Source: Methylomonas sp.
GTDB lineage: Bacteria > Pseudomonadota > Gammaproteobacteria > Methylococcales > Methylomonadaceae
Direction: 5' to 3'
Length of the DNA: 64,000 bases
NCBI GenBank assembly: GCA_002928965.1
Contig: PERU01000013.1
Coordinates: 34,610 to 98,609, forward strand
Under the pieces are notes generated by a model, which had not been told where the DNA came from, ran no database searches, and saw only the letters and a list, made by a program, of their open reading frames with translations. Positions 25,584 to 35,853 of this stretch are shown piece by piece (positions within the stretch are counted from its first letter, which is position 1; each line of letters begins with the position of its first letter). The position numbers and the translations under genes were made by a program.

Positions 25584-26312
25584 CTAAACAGAACGGCGGC
25601 TACGAACCAGAAAACCTGCCAACGCGGAACCGAACAACCAAACAGCACCGGGAACCGGCACGGAGCTTACGGTGTAGCTAACCGAACCGATACCGGTCCA
25701 CCATGGGCTGCTCCATTCGATCAGATAGCCACTGGTTGATGTCAAGTTGCTGAAGCTGAATAGATTCGATACATTGTTTACGCCAATCAATCCGGAAAAT
25801 TCATACACAGGAACCGCCACGCCCAACTCGAACACTTTAACGGTTTCAGCTCTACCTGTGCCACTGCTATCCCAAGACCCAAGCCGGAAGTTGTTCAAGG
25901 TTACACTACTACCTCCGACCGAAGCAAGCTCGACCTGGGCTTTGTCACCACCCGATTGTAAGCCTGTCCAAGCAGCAAATGGAAGCTCATCGTAACCGGT
26001 GGCCCAGGTTTGCAGGCTGCTAGTATTAGTCCCGTTAGTGTTGTAATAACGAAAAGAAACATCTATCCCAGGTTGGTCTCCGTAGGATTGGCTGATGTAA
26101 TGACTGGGTTGGCCGAGTGCTAACAAGGGGCCCAAGCCAAAAACATCGCCCGTGGTAATTTGTTGGGTGGTGTAATTGAAGTCCAGGACAGACGCTTGAC
26201 TGGGCGATGAAGCTAAAATGCAAGCGGTGCCCAATGCCGCTAATAATGAACGATTGCTTGCTCGGCTAGAGATGTTCTTGGTGGAATGGATTTCATGTTT
26301 ATTGGTTGTCAT
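25584..26312 (-). CDS. PEP-CTERM-tailed surface protein 3
   Basis: 242 residues. The N-terminus has a polar extension (MTTNKHEIHSTKNIS) before the signal helix (LLAALGTACILASSPSQA), a feature seen in several exported PEP-CTERM proteins. The body is a beta-rich domain without a recognised catalytic motif, ending in VPVPGAVWLFGSALAGFLV plus RSRR, the sorting tail. AGGAGAAATAA precedes the ATG. It is monocistronic and preceded by the inverted repeat ATCAGTCC...GGACTGAT about 40 bases upstream. Confidence 0.8.
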   Translation of the reverse strand: MTTNKHEIHSTKNISSRASNRSLLAALGTACILASSPSQASVLDFNYTTQQITTGDVFGLGPLLALGQPSHYISQSYGDQPGIDVSFRYYNTNGTNTSSLQTWATGYDELPFAAWTGLQSGGDKAQVELASVGGSSVTLNNFRLGSWDSSGTGRAETVKVFELGVAVPVYEFSGLIGVNNVSNLFSFSNLTSTSGYLIEWSSPWWTGIGSVSYTVSSVPVPGAVWLFGSALAGFLVRSRRSV

Positions 26313-26847
26313 TTATTTCTCCTGTTGTAAAAAAAATTGACATATTTTCAATCAGTCCCATTGGACTGATAAGTTGCAAGCTATGTATTGCCACACAATT
26401 TTGCCGTGGTTGTGGGATTTTTATGTGCAAATCACCCGTCCAAAAAAATTAGCAATTGTTGCGCCAAATATAAATAAGGCAAGCACAGCAAATGCATAAA
26501 AAACACGATCGCATTTTGTGAATGAGCAGAGACAATATAATTCAAAGAGATACAAAACCTTCTGGGTATATTGATTATGTAACTACTTGTTTTGCCATTG
26601 TTGACATGATCTGGCGAAATCGGATGTATGCCAAAAATAGGGGCTAAATTAGGCTTTGCCTAATATTCGTTGGTAATTGTGTAAAATTTTTCGACATGTT
26701 ATTCCCGCCTATGTTTCTGAAAATGGGGGCAATCAGATCCGCAAGTTTTAAAAACTGAGGGATTGACTGCTGGTTAAATTCCTGCCCAAAACCAATTTAC
26801 GGTTAAAATAACCTTTAACTTAAACACAAGCGCATCCGACATAAAAC
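26313..26847. other. Divergent promoter region between PEP-CTERM gene and valS
   Basis: 535 bases without a gene, holding promoters for two divergent genes. Two palindromes stand out: ATCAGTCC-CATT-GGACTGAT at 26351-26370, close to the PEP-CTERM start, and ATTAGGC-TTT-GCCTAAT near 26648-26664. Both could be operator sites or leader hairpins. The region is AT-rich at 26380-26600. I saw no T-box-like leader ahead of valS. Confidence 0.4.
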
Positions 26848-29655
26848 ATGGAAAAAACCTATTCCCCGCACGCTATCGAACAACGCTGGTATCAACTTTG
26901 GGAAGAGAGCGGCTATTTTGCCGCCAAGCAAGATGGCGAGTCGTATTGCATCATGATTCCACCGCCGAATGTCACCGGCAGTTTGCATATGGGGCATGCG
27001 TTTCAGGACACCATCATGGATGCGCTGACCCGTTACCACCGCATGAAAGGTTACAACACGCTCTGGCAACCGGGCACCGACCATGCCGGTATCGCCACGC
27101 AAATGGTGGTGGAGCGCATCATCAACGCCGACGGCAAAACTCGCCATGACTTGGGCCGCGAGGCATTTATCGAGAAAGTCTGGGAATGGAAGGAAGAGTC
27201 CGGTGGCACTATTACCCGTCAGTTGCGGCGCATGGGTTCGTCGCTGGATTGGGAAAAAGAACGCTTCACCATGGACGACGGCATGTCGGATGCAGTGCAG
27301 GAAGTGTTCATCAAATTGTATGAAGAAGGCCTGATTTATCGTGGCAAACGCTTGGTGAACTGGGACCCGGTGTTGCACACCGCTGTCTCCGACCTGGAAG
27401 TGCTTTCCGAAGAAGAAAACGGTTCGATGTGGTACATGCGTTACCCGCTGACCAACGGCACAGGCCACTTGTTGGTAGCAACCACCCGCCCGGAAACCAT
27501 GCTCGGCGACGCGGCGGTGGCGATTCATCCCGACGACGAGCGTTACAAACATCTGCTCGGCGAATTCGTCGAATTGCCGCTGACCGGCCGCCGAATTCCT
27601 ATCATCGCCGATGAATATGTCGATCCGGAATTCGGCACCGGTATCGTCAAAATCACCCCGGCTCACGACTTTAATGACTATGAAGTCTGGTCGCGTCACA
27701 AACACATGTCAGTGATCGCTGATCAGCCACATGGCGGCTTGATCAATATTTTTACCGTCGATGCGGCGATACGCGACAACGATGATGGCTTTGCGAGTAT
27801 TCCTGCTGCCTATATTGGCCTTGATCGCTTCGAAGCGCGCAAAAAAATCGTGGCCGATCTGGATACCCAAGGCTTACTGGAAAAAATCGCCGATCATAAA
27901 CTGATGGTGCCACGCGGCGACCGCACCGGCGCCGTGATCGAACCGTTATTGACCAATCAGTGGTACGTGAAAATCGCCCCGCTAGCCAAACCGGCCATCG
28001 AAGCCGTGGAAACCGGTGCTATTAAATTCGTGCCGGACAACTGGAAAAACACCTATTTCGAATGGATGCGCAATATCCAGGATTGGTGCATTTCCCGGCA
28101 AATCTGGTGGGGCCACCGCATCCCGGCTTGGTACGACGACCAAGGCAACACCTATGTCGGCCATTCGGAAGCCGAAATCCGCGCAAGGCATGGTTTAGCC
28201 GCAGACTATCCGCTGAAACAAGACGAAGACGTATTGGATACCTGGTTCTCGTCGGCTTTATGGCCGTTCTCAACTTTGGGCTGGCCGGCGCAAACCCCGG
28301 AATTGGCGAAACATTACCCCACCAGCGTGCTGGTCACCGGCTTTGACATCATCTTCTTCTGGGTAGCACGGATGATCATGATGGGCCTGAAATTCCAAGG
28401 CGAAGTACCGTTCAAGGAAGTGTACATTCACGGTCTGGTGCGCGACGCGGAAGGCCAGAAGATGTCCAAATCCAAAGGTAACGTGTTGGATCCCATCGAC
28501 ATTATCGACGGCATCGATTTGGAAGACTTGGTTGCCAAACGCGTGTCCGGCATGATGCAACCGCATCTGGCCAAAAAAATCGAGCAAGCCACCCGCAAGC
28601 AGTTCCCGGACGGTATTCAATCGTTCGGCACCGACGCGTTGCGTTTTACCTTTGCTTCGCTGGCCTCGACAGGCCGCGACATTCGGTTTGATTTGCAACG
28701 TACCGAGGGCTATCGCAATTTTTGCAACAAGCTTTGGAACGCGGCGCGTTACGTGCTGATGAACACTGAGGATCAGGATAATGGCATCGATTGCGCCGAG
28801 TGCTCCTACAGCCAAGCCGATTTGTGGATTCTGTCGCGGTTAAACCGCACTATCGCGACGACGACCGATGCGATCAATAGCTATCGCTTCGACCTCGCCG
28901 CACAAGCCATCTACGAATTTACCTGGAACGAATACTGCGACTGGTATCTGGAGCTGGCGAAAATTTCGTTGCAAAGCGAGGATGAAACCTTGCAGCGTGG
29001 CACCCGGCAAACGCTGTTAAGCGTGCTGGAAACCGTTCTCAGGTTAGCGCATCCGATCATGCCGTTCATTACTGAGGAAATCTGGCAACGGGTTGGCCCA
29101 CTGGCAGGTGTCACTGCTGCGACTATCATGTTGCAACCGTATCCGGAAAGCGACAGTGATGCGATCAATAGCGATGCCGAAACCCAAGTGCAATGGGCGA
29201 TGGACTTCATCCTTGGGATTCGAAGAATCCGCGGGGAAATGAACATCGCGCCGGGCAAGCCACTGAATGTGTTGTTGCAAAATGGTTCGGCAACGGATCA
29301 AGCGTATTTGAGAGAAGGTGAGAGTTATTTGTTGAAACTCGGGCGTCTGGAAACTATCACGTGGTTGGACGCTGGCGACAATACCCCGGAATCGGCCATT
29401 GCCTTGGTCGGCGACATGAAAATCCTGATCCCGATGGCCGGCTTGATCGACAAAGATGCCGAATTGGCGAGGCTGGAAAAAGAAATCCAGCGCATCGAAA
29501 AAGAGCTGCCGCGCATCGAAGGCAAACTAGGTAATGCGGCGTTTGTGGATAAGGCGCCACCGGAAGTGATAGTCAAGGAGCGGGAAAAGTTGGCCGGTTT
29601 GCATTCATCGTTGAAAAACCTCAACGAACAATTCGCCAAAATTAAAGCGCTCTAA
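26848..29655 (+). CDS. valS: Valyl-tRNA synthetase
   Basis: 935 residues, class I aminoacyl-tRNA synthetase charging tRNA-Val. The HIGH motif appears as HMGH at residues 47-50 inside [14 protein letters not shown], and the second ATP motif as KMSKSKGN near residue 537. The editing domain between them carries [10 protein letters not shown], and the C-terminal coiled coil ([17 protein letters not shown]) is typical of ValRS. Length and order are normal. The HDOD gene follows after 2 bases, so both may share a transcript. Confidence 0.97.
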   Translation: MEKTYSPHAIEQRWYQLWEESGYFAAKQDGESYCIMIPPPNVTGSLHMGHAFQDTIMDALTRYHRMKGYNTLWQPGTDHAGIATQMVVERIINADGKTRHDLGREAFIEKVWEWKEESGGTITRQLRRMGSSLDWEKERFTMDDGMSDAVQEVFIKLYEEGLIYRGKRLVNWDPVLHTAVSDLEVLSEEENGSMWYMRYPLTNGTGHLLVATTRPETMLGDAAVAIHPDDERYKHLLGEFVELPLTGRRIPIIADEYVDPEFGTGIVKITPAHDFNDYEVWSRHKHMSVIADQPHGGLINIFTVDAAIRDNDDGFASIPAAYIGLDRFEARKKIVADLDTQGLLEKIADHKLMVPRGDRTGAVIEPLLTNQWYVKIAPLAKPAIEAVETGAIKFVPDNWKNTYFEWMRNIQDWCISRQIWWGHRIPAWYDDQGNTYVGHSEAEIRARHGLAADYPLKQDEDVLDTWFSSALWPFSTLGWPAQTPELAKHYPTSVLVTGFDIIFFWVARMIMMGLKFQGEVPFKEVYIHGLVRDAEGQKMSKSKGNVLDPIDIIDGIDLEDLVAKRVSGMMQPHLAKKIEQATRKQFPDGIQSFGTDALRFTFASLASTGRDIRFDLQRTEGYRNFCNKLWNAARYVLMNTEDQDNGIDCAECSYSQADLWILSRLNRTIATTTDAINSYRFDLAAQAIYEFTWNEYCDWYLELAKISLQSEDETLQRGTRQTLLSVLETVLRLAHPIMPFITEEIWQRVGPLAGVTAATIMLQPYPESDSDAINSDAETQVQWAMDFILGIRRIRGEMNIAPGKPLNVLLQNGSATDQAYLREGESYLLKLGRLETITWLDAGDNTPESAIALVGDMKILIPMAGLIDKDAELARLEKEIQRIEKELPRIEGKLGNAAFVDKAPPEVIVKEREKLAGLHSSLKNLNEQFAKIKAL

Positions 29656-29657
29656 AA

Positions 29658-31103
29658 ATGGATGCCGGTGTAATGACTCAGGAAAAGCAGCCTCACAGCC
29701 TGGAAGAATGGGCTGAGATGCTGCGGAATGAAGAATTGCCGATTTTTTCCAATACTGCGCAGAAAATTTTTTTAGCACTAAACGATAAACATAAGGGTGC
29801 CATGGAATTGGCGTCCATTATTTTGCAGGACCCCAATCTGACAGCCAAACTGTTAAAAATGGGTAACACACCCTATTACAACCCCTCCCGGCAGAAAATC
29901 AGCACGGTATCCAGGGCGATTGTGATTTTGGGGGTGCAGATGATTCGCGAATTGACACTGGCATGCTCTTTTTTCGAATCTATTTTGTCACCTGCCAACA
30001 AAGAACGGGCAAACAAGGAAATTGCGCATGCCATCCATACTGCCGTCCAAGCTAGAGAATTGGCTATTTTGGCTGGCGATCCATCGCCGGAAGAGGTGTT
30101 TGTGGCTGCATTGCTGCATAATGTGGGCGAGGTGGCTTTTTGGTGTTGCAGCAATCCGCATGCGGATGAGATGCATGCCAAATTGGCTAAATGCCATCTG
30201 GAAGGCGAAGCCGTCGAGAAGAGCGTATTAGGCTTCAGTTTGTCTGATTTAGGTAAAAAGCTGAGTAAATCCTGGCATTTTGGCGGATTGATCGAGGATG
30301 CGATCAGTCGTCCCGAGTCGACTGATAAACGTATTCAAACGGTTTGCACCGGAAGTCAGATATGCCGTGCCCTTAAGCAGGGTATTGAGTCTGATGCAAT
30401 GGCAACTTGTTTACAAAAACTGCAAAAAATCTATGGCAAGTCGCCGGACGAGTTTAAGTCTAAAATCACTGCCAACACCCTAACCGCAATTGAGATTGCC
30501 CGCGAATTTGGCGCTCATGACGCTTCCAGATTTATTGCGATGGGGCAGGAACTGGCCGTGGCGGAAACGTATGAAGAGGCGAGACCCGATAAAAAACAAA
30601 TTCAGTTTCAAATTCTGCAGGATATTACAGCGCACATAAGCGGTGTCATTGATTTAAATGTACTGTTTGAAATGGTGATGGAAGGTGTTTATCGAGGTGT
30701 GCAAATGGATCGTACCTTGTTCATGTTGCTCGGACCCGATAAAAAAGCCCTGAATGAGAAAATTTCCTTGGGTTGGCAGAAACCGGAAGCAAGTGAAAAA
30801 ATTCATATCTTCAATAATGATGCTAACGGGAACTTGATGTTTCATGCCCTGGCTGATCATGAAGGTGAATGGATGAAACCGGGTCAACACGATGCGCTTT
30901 ACACCGCGCAAATACAGATGCATCTGGGCCGTTATGAATGCTTTGTATTTCCGATTTTGGTGGAAGGCAAGTCGATTGGATTGATTTATTGCGATCGGGG
31001 ATTGAGTGGTCAAGCATTGACCATGGACGATTTTTCGGCAGTGAAGCACTTTACCAAACAGGCTCAAATAGGCTTAACGTTATATCGGATGAAGAGTCAT
31101 TGA
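29658..31103 (+). CDS. HDOD-domain protein with C-terminal GAF-like domain
   Basis: 481 residues. The HDOD domain (about 20-220) has ELPIFSNTAQKIF, DPNLTAKLLKMGNTPYYN and AALLHNVGEVAFW; the family resembles HD phosphohydrolases but usually lacks full catalytic residues and acts as a signalling scaffold. A GAF-like sensor domain follows from about 310 (LQDITAHISGVIDLNVLFEMV to FPILVEGKSIGLIYCDRG). Such proteins modulate motility and biofilm pathways. It lies between valS and a double receiver protein, 3 bases apart, which suggests a signalling pair. An alternative start is the ATG at 29673. Confidence 0.8.
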   Translation: MDAGVMTQEKQPHSLEEWAEMLRNEELPIFSNTAQKIFLALNDKHKGAMELASIILQDPNLTAKLLKMGNTPYYNPSRQKISTVSRAIVILGVQMIRELTLACSFFESILSPANKERANKEIAHAIHTAVQARELAILAGDPSPEEVFVAALLHNVGEVAFWCCSNPHADEMHAKLAKCHLEGEAVEKSVLGFSLSDLGKKLSKSWHFGGLIEDAISRPESTDKRIQTVCTGSQICRALKQGIESDAMATCLQKLQKIYGKSPDEFKSKITANTLTAIEIAREFGAHDASRFIAMGQELAVAETYEEARPDKKQIQFQILQDITAHISGVIDLNVLFEMVMEGVYRGVQMDRTLFMLLGPDKKALNEKISLGWQKPEASEKIHIFNNDANGNLMFHALADHEGEWMKPGQHDALYTAQIQMHLGRYECFVFPILVEGKSIGLIYCDRGLSGQALTMDDFSAVKHFTKQAQIGLTLYRMKSH

Positions 31104-31106
31104 ATT

Positions 31107-31904
31107 ATGGACATAAATGAAATTGCTACGCTTGATGTGTTTCTGGTCGAGCCGTCTCATACCCAACAGATCATAATTGCCCAACACTTGCAAGCCAGTG
31201 GCATTCATGAACTGACGTGTTTGTCGACCGGTTCCGAAATGCTGGATCAGCTTAAGCATGCCAAACCTGATTTGATTATCAGCAGTATGTACTTGCCGGA
31301 TATGACCGGCGTAGATTTGATTCATGCCATTCGCAAAGATAATGAATCGTATGATATGGCCTTTTTGTTGATTTCCAGCGAAACCAATATTCAATATCTG
31401 GAACCCATACGCCAGGCCGGGGCGATTGCGATTTTGCCCAAACCCTTTACGCAACAGGCATTGGATACGGCGCTATGTGCCTCGCTGGATTATCTACATC
31501 CGCAAAAAGCCGATTTAGACCATCTGGATGTTGAAGACTTGCGGGTGTTATTGGTGGATGATAGTGATTTTTCCCGAAAATATATCAGCAAAGTGCTGAA
31601 TAATATTGGCATCGAACATATAAGCAGTGCTTGCGACGGTAAACAGGCTCTGGATTTGTTTCAGGAGCATTATTTCGATTTGATCGTCACGGATTTTAAT
31701 ATGCCGGAAATGGATGGCTTGCAGTTAGTCAAGGCGATTCGAGGCGATGCGCAGCAGGTTTCAACAGTGCCCATTCTGATGGTCACCAGCGAACAAAATC
31801 AAAATCGCTTGGCCGCTATTGAAAAATCGGGTGTGTCGGCCGTATTGGATAAGCCTTTCGAACCGCAGTCGATAAAAAGGCTGATCATACAGTTGTTAAA
31901 TTGA
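31107..31904 (+). CDS. Double-receiver response regulator, first receiver degenerate
   Basis: 265 residues forming two CheY-like receiver domains and no output domain. The second (about 145-265) is complete: acidic pair Asp151-Asp152, phospho-acceptor Asp196 in DFNMPEMDG and Lys249 in LDKPF. The first (about 8-125) lost the key residues: the acidic pair is replaced by VEPS with one Glu, and the acceptor position is Ser60 (ISSMYLPDM), while the Lys in LPKPF remains. So it likely acts as a phosphorylation-independent docking module. It follows the HDOD-GAF gene by 3 bases and precedes pilB by 126 bases, hinting at control of pilus or surface behaviour (inference). Confidence 0.85.
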   Translation: MDINEIATLDVFLVEPSHTQQIIIAQHLQASGIHELTCLSTGSEMLDQLKHAKPDLIISSMYLPDMTGVDLIHAIRKDNESYDMAFLLISSETNIQYLEPIRQAGAIAILPKPFTQQALDTALCASLDYLHPQKADLDHLDVEDLRVLLVDDSDFSRKYISKVLNNIGIEHISSACDGKQALDLFQEHYFDLIVTDFNMPEMDGLQLVKAIRGDAQQVSTVPILMVTSEQNQNRLAAIEKSGVSAVLDKPFEPQSIKRLIIQLLN

Positions 31905-32030
31905 GGGTTTGATATAGTGTGGCTTGTTAAGTCAATATGGACAAAAACTTTGATTCATCTATAGTTGCAGCACAATTAAAAGAAATTACTTCATATATCC
32001 TACGCTACCCGATGGGGCATAAAGGCATAA

Positions 32031-33743
32031 ATGGCGACAGCACCTTCCAACATTCATTTTAGCGGTTTGGCTAAATGCCTGATTCAGCAAGGCCTGTTGT
32101 CCGAAGAGGCCGCAACTCAAGCAATACAGGAAGCGCAAAAAAACAAACTGCCTTTTGTGAGCTATTTGGTCAAAAACAAGCAGGTGGATAGCCGGACGTT
32201 GGCAAATCTGGCTTCGGCGGAATTCGGCGTGCCGTTGCTGGATTTGGATGCGGTTGATTTGGGGGGGGTGCCAGTCAAACTGGTTAGCGAAAAGCTGATT
32301 CGTCAGCATCATGCTCTACCCTTATTAAAGCGTGGCAATCGCCTGTTTATTGCTACTGCCGACCCGACCAATTTTCAGGCGTTGGATGAAATCAAGTTTC
32401 ATACCCGATTAAATACTGAAAACATCCTGGTAGAAGAAGAAAAGCTCATCAAGGCCATCGAGGCAGCACTCGAGGCGGTCGATACCTCAATGGGCAACTT
32501 GCTTGATGAAGACCTGGATAATATCGATATTTCCAGTGGTGACGATAGGCCTGTTGAAGACGTCGTAACATCGGATGTTGATGAGGCGCCGATTGTGCGT
32601 TTTGTGAACAAGATTTTGTTGGACTCTATTAAAAAAGGCGTTTCTGATATTCATCTAGAACCTTTTGAAAAAAAATTCCGCATCCGATTCCGAACCGACG
32701 GCATTTTGCAAGAGGTTGCCAGTCCGCCGGTCAGTATTTCCAATCGGATCATCTCCCGCTTAAAAGTGATGTCCAAAATGGATATTGCTGAACGGCGGGT
32801 TCCACAAGATGGCCGGATAAAAATGCAATTGTCCAAAAACCGGGCGATTGACTTTCGGGTTAACACGTGCCCGACGTTGTTCGGCGAAAAAGTGGTCATG
32901 CGGATTCTGGATCCCACCAGTGCGCAGTTGGGTATTGAAAAACTCGGTTTTGAAGAGATTCAGCAAAAACTGTTTTTAGCGGCCATTAACAAGCCTTACG
33001 GCATGGTATTGGTTACCGGTCCTACCGGTAGCGGTAAAACCGTATCTTTGTATACGGGCTTGAATATACTCAACAGCATCGAACGCAATATATCAACCGC
33101 TGAAGATCCTGTGGAAATCACTGTCGAAGGCATCAATCAGGTCAACGTCAACCCCAAAGCCGGTTTGACCTTTGCGGAAGCTTTGCGTGCATTTTTGCGG
33201 CAAGACCCCGATGTGATCATGGTTGGTGAGATACGGGATTTGGAAACAGCCAGTATTGCCGTAAAAGCGGCCCAAACCGGTCACTTGGTGTTGTCCACAC
33301 TGCATACCAACGACGCCCCGCAAACCATCAATCGTCTAGTACAGATGGGCATCGAGCCGTTTAACATCGTTTCTGCGGTCAATCTGATTATGGCGCAGCG
33401 GTTGGCGCGGCGATTATGTGAGTACTGCAAGAAAGAGGCAGATTTGCCTGACAACGTATTGATTTCGGCCGGTTTCAGTCAGGACGATATTGGCAGCTTT
33501 AAATTATATGAACCCGTGGGCTGTGAGCACTGCAACAACGGCTACAAAGGCCGAGTAGGTATTTATCAGGTCATGCCGATTAGTGAAAAAATGCGGGCTT
33601 TGATTTTGGCCGGTGGAAATGCCATGCAGATGGCCGATTTGTCTAAAAGCGAAGGTATCAATGATCTTAGAGCATCTGGTCTATTGAAAGTACGCCAGGG
33701 CATTACCTCTCTGGAAGAAATTGACCGCGTCACCAAGGAATAA
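32031..33743 (+). CDS. pilB: Type IV pilus extension ATPase PilB
   Basis: 570 residues. PilB powers pilus assembly at the inner membrane. The N-terminal MshEN-like region (KCLIQQGLLSEEAATQAI) precedes the ATPase core with Walker A GPTGSGKT near residue 330, the Asp box AEDPVEITVEGINQV, Walker B DPDVIMVGEIRD and the His box TGHLVLSTLHTND. A tetracysteine zinc site, CEYCKK near 463 and CEHCNN near 499, is typical for PilB and absent from PilT/PilU. MshEN modules in some homologues bind c-di-GMP. It starts a tight pilB-pilC-pilD-coaE-zapD-yacG row. Confidence 0.95.
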   Translation: MATAPSNIHFSGLAKCLIQQGLLSEEAATQAIQEAQKNKLPFVSYLVKNKQVDSRTLANLASAEFGVPLLDLDAVDLGGVPVKLVSEKLIRQHHALPLLKRGNRLFIATADPTNFQALDEIKFHTRLNTENILVEEEKLIKAIEAALEAVDTSMGNLLDEDLDNIDISSGDDRPVEDVVTSDVDEAPIVRFVNKILLDSIKKGVSDIHLEPFEKKFRIRFRTDGILQEVASPPVSISNRIISRLKVMSKMDIAERRVPQDGRIKMQLSKNRAIDFRVNTCPTLFGEKVVMRILDPTSAQLGIEKLGFEEIQQKLFLAAINKPYGMVLVTGPTGSGKTVSLYTGLNILNSIERNISTAEDPVEITVEGINQVNVNPKAGLTFAEALRAFLRQDPDVIMVGEIRDLETASIAVKAAQTGHLVLSTLHTNDAPQTINRLVQMGIEPFNIVSAVNLIMAQRLARRLCEYCKKEADLPDNVLISAGFSQDDIGSFKLYEPVGCEHCNNGYKGRVGIYQVMPISEKMRALILAGGNAMQMADLSKSEGINDLRASGLLKVRQGITSLEEIDRVTKE

Positions 33744-33746
33744 AAC

Positions 33747-34985
33747 ATGGCTAAAGCAACAGCGGCTGGCAAGCAAACCGATCAAATTGACTTCATTTGG
33801 GAAGGGCTAGATAAACAAGGCAAAAAAACCGGTGGGTTGATCAGTACCAAAAGCGAAAGTATTGCACGCAGTGAATTGCGGAAAATGGGTGTCCGGGTGA
33901 TTAAGGTCAAACCCAAACCCAAAGCGTTATTTGGAAAGAAAGTACAAAAAATCACTACCGGCGATATTGCGGTTTTTTCCCGGCAGTTAGCCACCATGTT
34001 GGAAGCCGGTGTGCCTTTGGTGCAGTCTTTCGACATTATTGGCAAGGGGCATGATAATCCCAGCATGTCGGAATTATTGCTGGGCATTAAAGCTGATATT
34101 GAAGGCGGTGATACCATGGCTCAGGCGATGGGCAAACGGCCCATCTATTTTGATGATCTGTTTTGTAACCTGGTAAATGCCGGGGAACAAGCGGGTGTGC
34201 TTGAGGGGTTGCTGGATAAAATCGCCACCTACAAGGAGAAGTCCGAATCGATCCGCAAAAAAGTCAAAAAAGCCCTGACTTACCCGATTGCGGTATTGGT
34301 GGTGGCGTTTATCGTTACTGCCATCTTGTTGATTTTTGTGGTGCCCGTGTTTGAAGATTTGTTTAAAGGTTTTGGTGCCGACTTGCCTGCCTTCACCAAA
34401 TTTGTAATCAGTTTGTCCGAATGGGTGCAGGAATGGTGGTGGGCTGTGGTAGGTGTGATGGGCGGTATGGGCTACACGTTTGGCTATTTCAAAAAACGCT
34501 CTCGACCCTTCAATCATTTTCTGGATAGAACCTTACTGAAGATACCGGTAGTAGGCATGATTCTGGAAAAATCCGCCATTGCCCGTTTTGCGCGAACGCT
34601 CTCCACCATGTCCGCTGCGGGCGTGCCTTTAGTAGAGGCGTTGGTGTCTGTGGCGGGGTCTTGCGGCAATATTTTGTTTTACGATGGTGTCATGAAAATG
34701 CGCGACGACGTAGCGACAGGTCAGCAGCTACAGTTTTCCATGATTCAAACCGGCTTGTTCCCCAATATGGTGGTGCAGATGGTGGCGATTGGCGAAGAAT
34801 CGGGTTCCATCGACAGCATGCTGGACAAGGTGGCTGACTTTTATGAGGAAGAAGTCGATAACTTGGTCGACAACCTCAGCAGCTTAATGGAACCCATTAT
34901 CATGGCGGTGTTGGGTGTGCTGGTCGGCGGCTTGATTGTGGCGATGTATTTGCCCATCTTTAAATTGGGAGCTGCGGTTGGATAA
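33747..34985 (+). CDS. pilC: Type IV pilus inner-membrane platform protein PilC
   Basis: 412 residues, GspF family. PilC connects the PilB and PilT motors with pilin polymerisation. Two copies of the GspF cytoplasmic domain are visible (FSRQLATMLEAGVPLVQSFD and FARTLSTMSAAGVPLVEALV), each with the conserved GE motif after it (VNAGEQAGVLEGLL and VAIGEESGSIDSML), separated by membrane helices (IAVLVVAFIVTAILLIFVVP). A further helix closes the protein. It begins 3 bases after pilB, and its end overlaps the pilD start by 8 bases. Confidence 0.95.
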   Translation: MAKATAAGKQTDQIDFIWEGLDKQGKKTGGLISTKSESIARSELRKMGVRVIKVKPKPKALFGKKVQKITTGDIAVFSRQLATMLEAGVPLVQSFDIIGKGHDNPSMSELLLGIKADIEGGDTMAQAMGKRPIYFDDLFCNLVNAGEQAGVLEGLLDKIATYKEKSESIRKKVKKALTYPIAVLVVAFIVTAILLIFVVPVFEDLFKGFGADLPAFTKFVISLSEWVQEWWWAVVGVMGGMGYTFGYFKKRSRPFNHFLDRTLLKIPVVGMILEKSAIARFARTLSTMSAAGVPLVEALVSVAGSCGNILFYDGVMKMRDDVATGQQLQFSMIQTGLFPNMVVQMVAIGEESGSIDSMLDKVADFYEEEVDNLVDNLSSLMEPIIMAVLGVLVGGLIVAMYLPIFKLGAAVG

Positions 34986-35850
34986 TTTACTCAGCTTACT
35001 GCAACAGGAGCCGACAGTACTGATTGTTTTGGTTTGTATCCTTGGTTTGATGGTCGGCAGCTTTTTAAATGTGCTGATATACCGTTTGCCAGTCATGATG
35101 CATTCCGGTTGGCGAAGAGAGTGTCTGGAATTTTTGCAGATGCCGGCCGAAGAACAGGGCGAGACCTTTAATCTGTTTTTGCCTGGATCGCGTTGTCCGG
35201 CATGCAAAAACGAAATCAAGGCGTATCAAAACATACCTGTATTCAGTTACCTCTGGTTGCGCGGTAAATGCGGTCATTGCGGCGTGTCCATTTCGTTGCG
35301 TTATCCGTTGATTGAAGCCTTTACCGGGCTGTGTTCTGCTCTAATGGCTTGGCACTTTGGCTACGGATTGCCCTTGTTATTTGGTTTGTTGCTGACCTGG
35401 AGTTTGATTGCGCTGAGCTTTATCGATATTGATCACCAGTTATTGCCTGATTCCATTACCTTGCCAATGTTGTGGCTGGGGCTTTTTTTAAGTCTGTTTT
35501 CCATTTATACCGACAGCCATGCCAGCATCATCGGTGCTGTTGCCGGGTATTTAAGTCTTTGGTCGGTTTATCATCTGTTTAAAGTGCTGACCGGTAAAGA
35601 AGGCATGGGTTATGGCGATTTCAAACTTTTAGCCTTATTAGGCGCTTGGTTAGGCTGGCAATATGTGCCATTGATCATCATCTTGTCTTCTGTGGTCGGG
35701 GCGCTGATTGGCATTGCCATGATTGTGTTTCGTCAACACGATGCCCGTCGACCGATCCCGTTTGGTCCTTATCTGGCTGCAGCCGGATGGCTGGCGCTGA
35801 TCTGGGGTAACGACTTGAACCGGCTTTATCTGGATTTTGTCGGCTTGTAA
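34978..35850 (+). CDS. pilD: Prepilin peptidase / N-methyltransferase PilD
   Basis: 290 residues. PilD cleaves type IV pilin leaders and methylates the new N-terminus; it often also serves type II secretion. The family landmarks are present: VGSFLNVLIYRLP, the two CxxC pairs of the zinc-stabilised loop (CPACKN and CGHCG), the first catalytic Asp in DIDHQLLPD and the second in GMGYGDFKLLA. About eight membrane helices. I infer a TTG start at 34978 because GGGAG lies 9-13 bases before it and the resulting length is the family norm; no ATG is placed well. Overlap with pilC suggests translational coupling. Confidence 0.93.
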   Translation: MDNLLSLLQQEPTVLIVLVCILGLMVGSFLNVLIYRLPVMMHSGWRRECLEFLQMPAEEQGETFNLFLPGSRCPACKNEIKAYQNIPVFSYLWLRGKCGHCGVSISLRYPLIEAFTGLCSALMAWHFGYGLPLLFGLLLTWSLIALSFIDIDHQLLPDSITLPMLWLGLFLSLFSIYTDSHASIIGAVAGYLSLWSVYHLFKVLTGKEGMGYGDFKLLALLGAWLGWQYVPLIIILSSVVGALIGIAMIVFRQHDARRPIPFGPYLAAAGWLALIWGNDLNRLYLDFVGL

Positions 35851-35853
35851 CCT

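Noticed and set aside
26815..27705. 296-residue minus-strand frame over the start of valS
   Set aside because: It covers the HIGH-motif region of valS in antisense and has a typical shadow composition (His, Phe, Gln, Arg).
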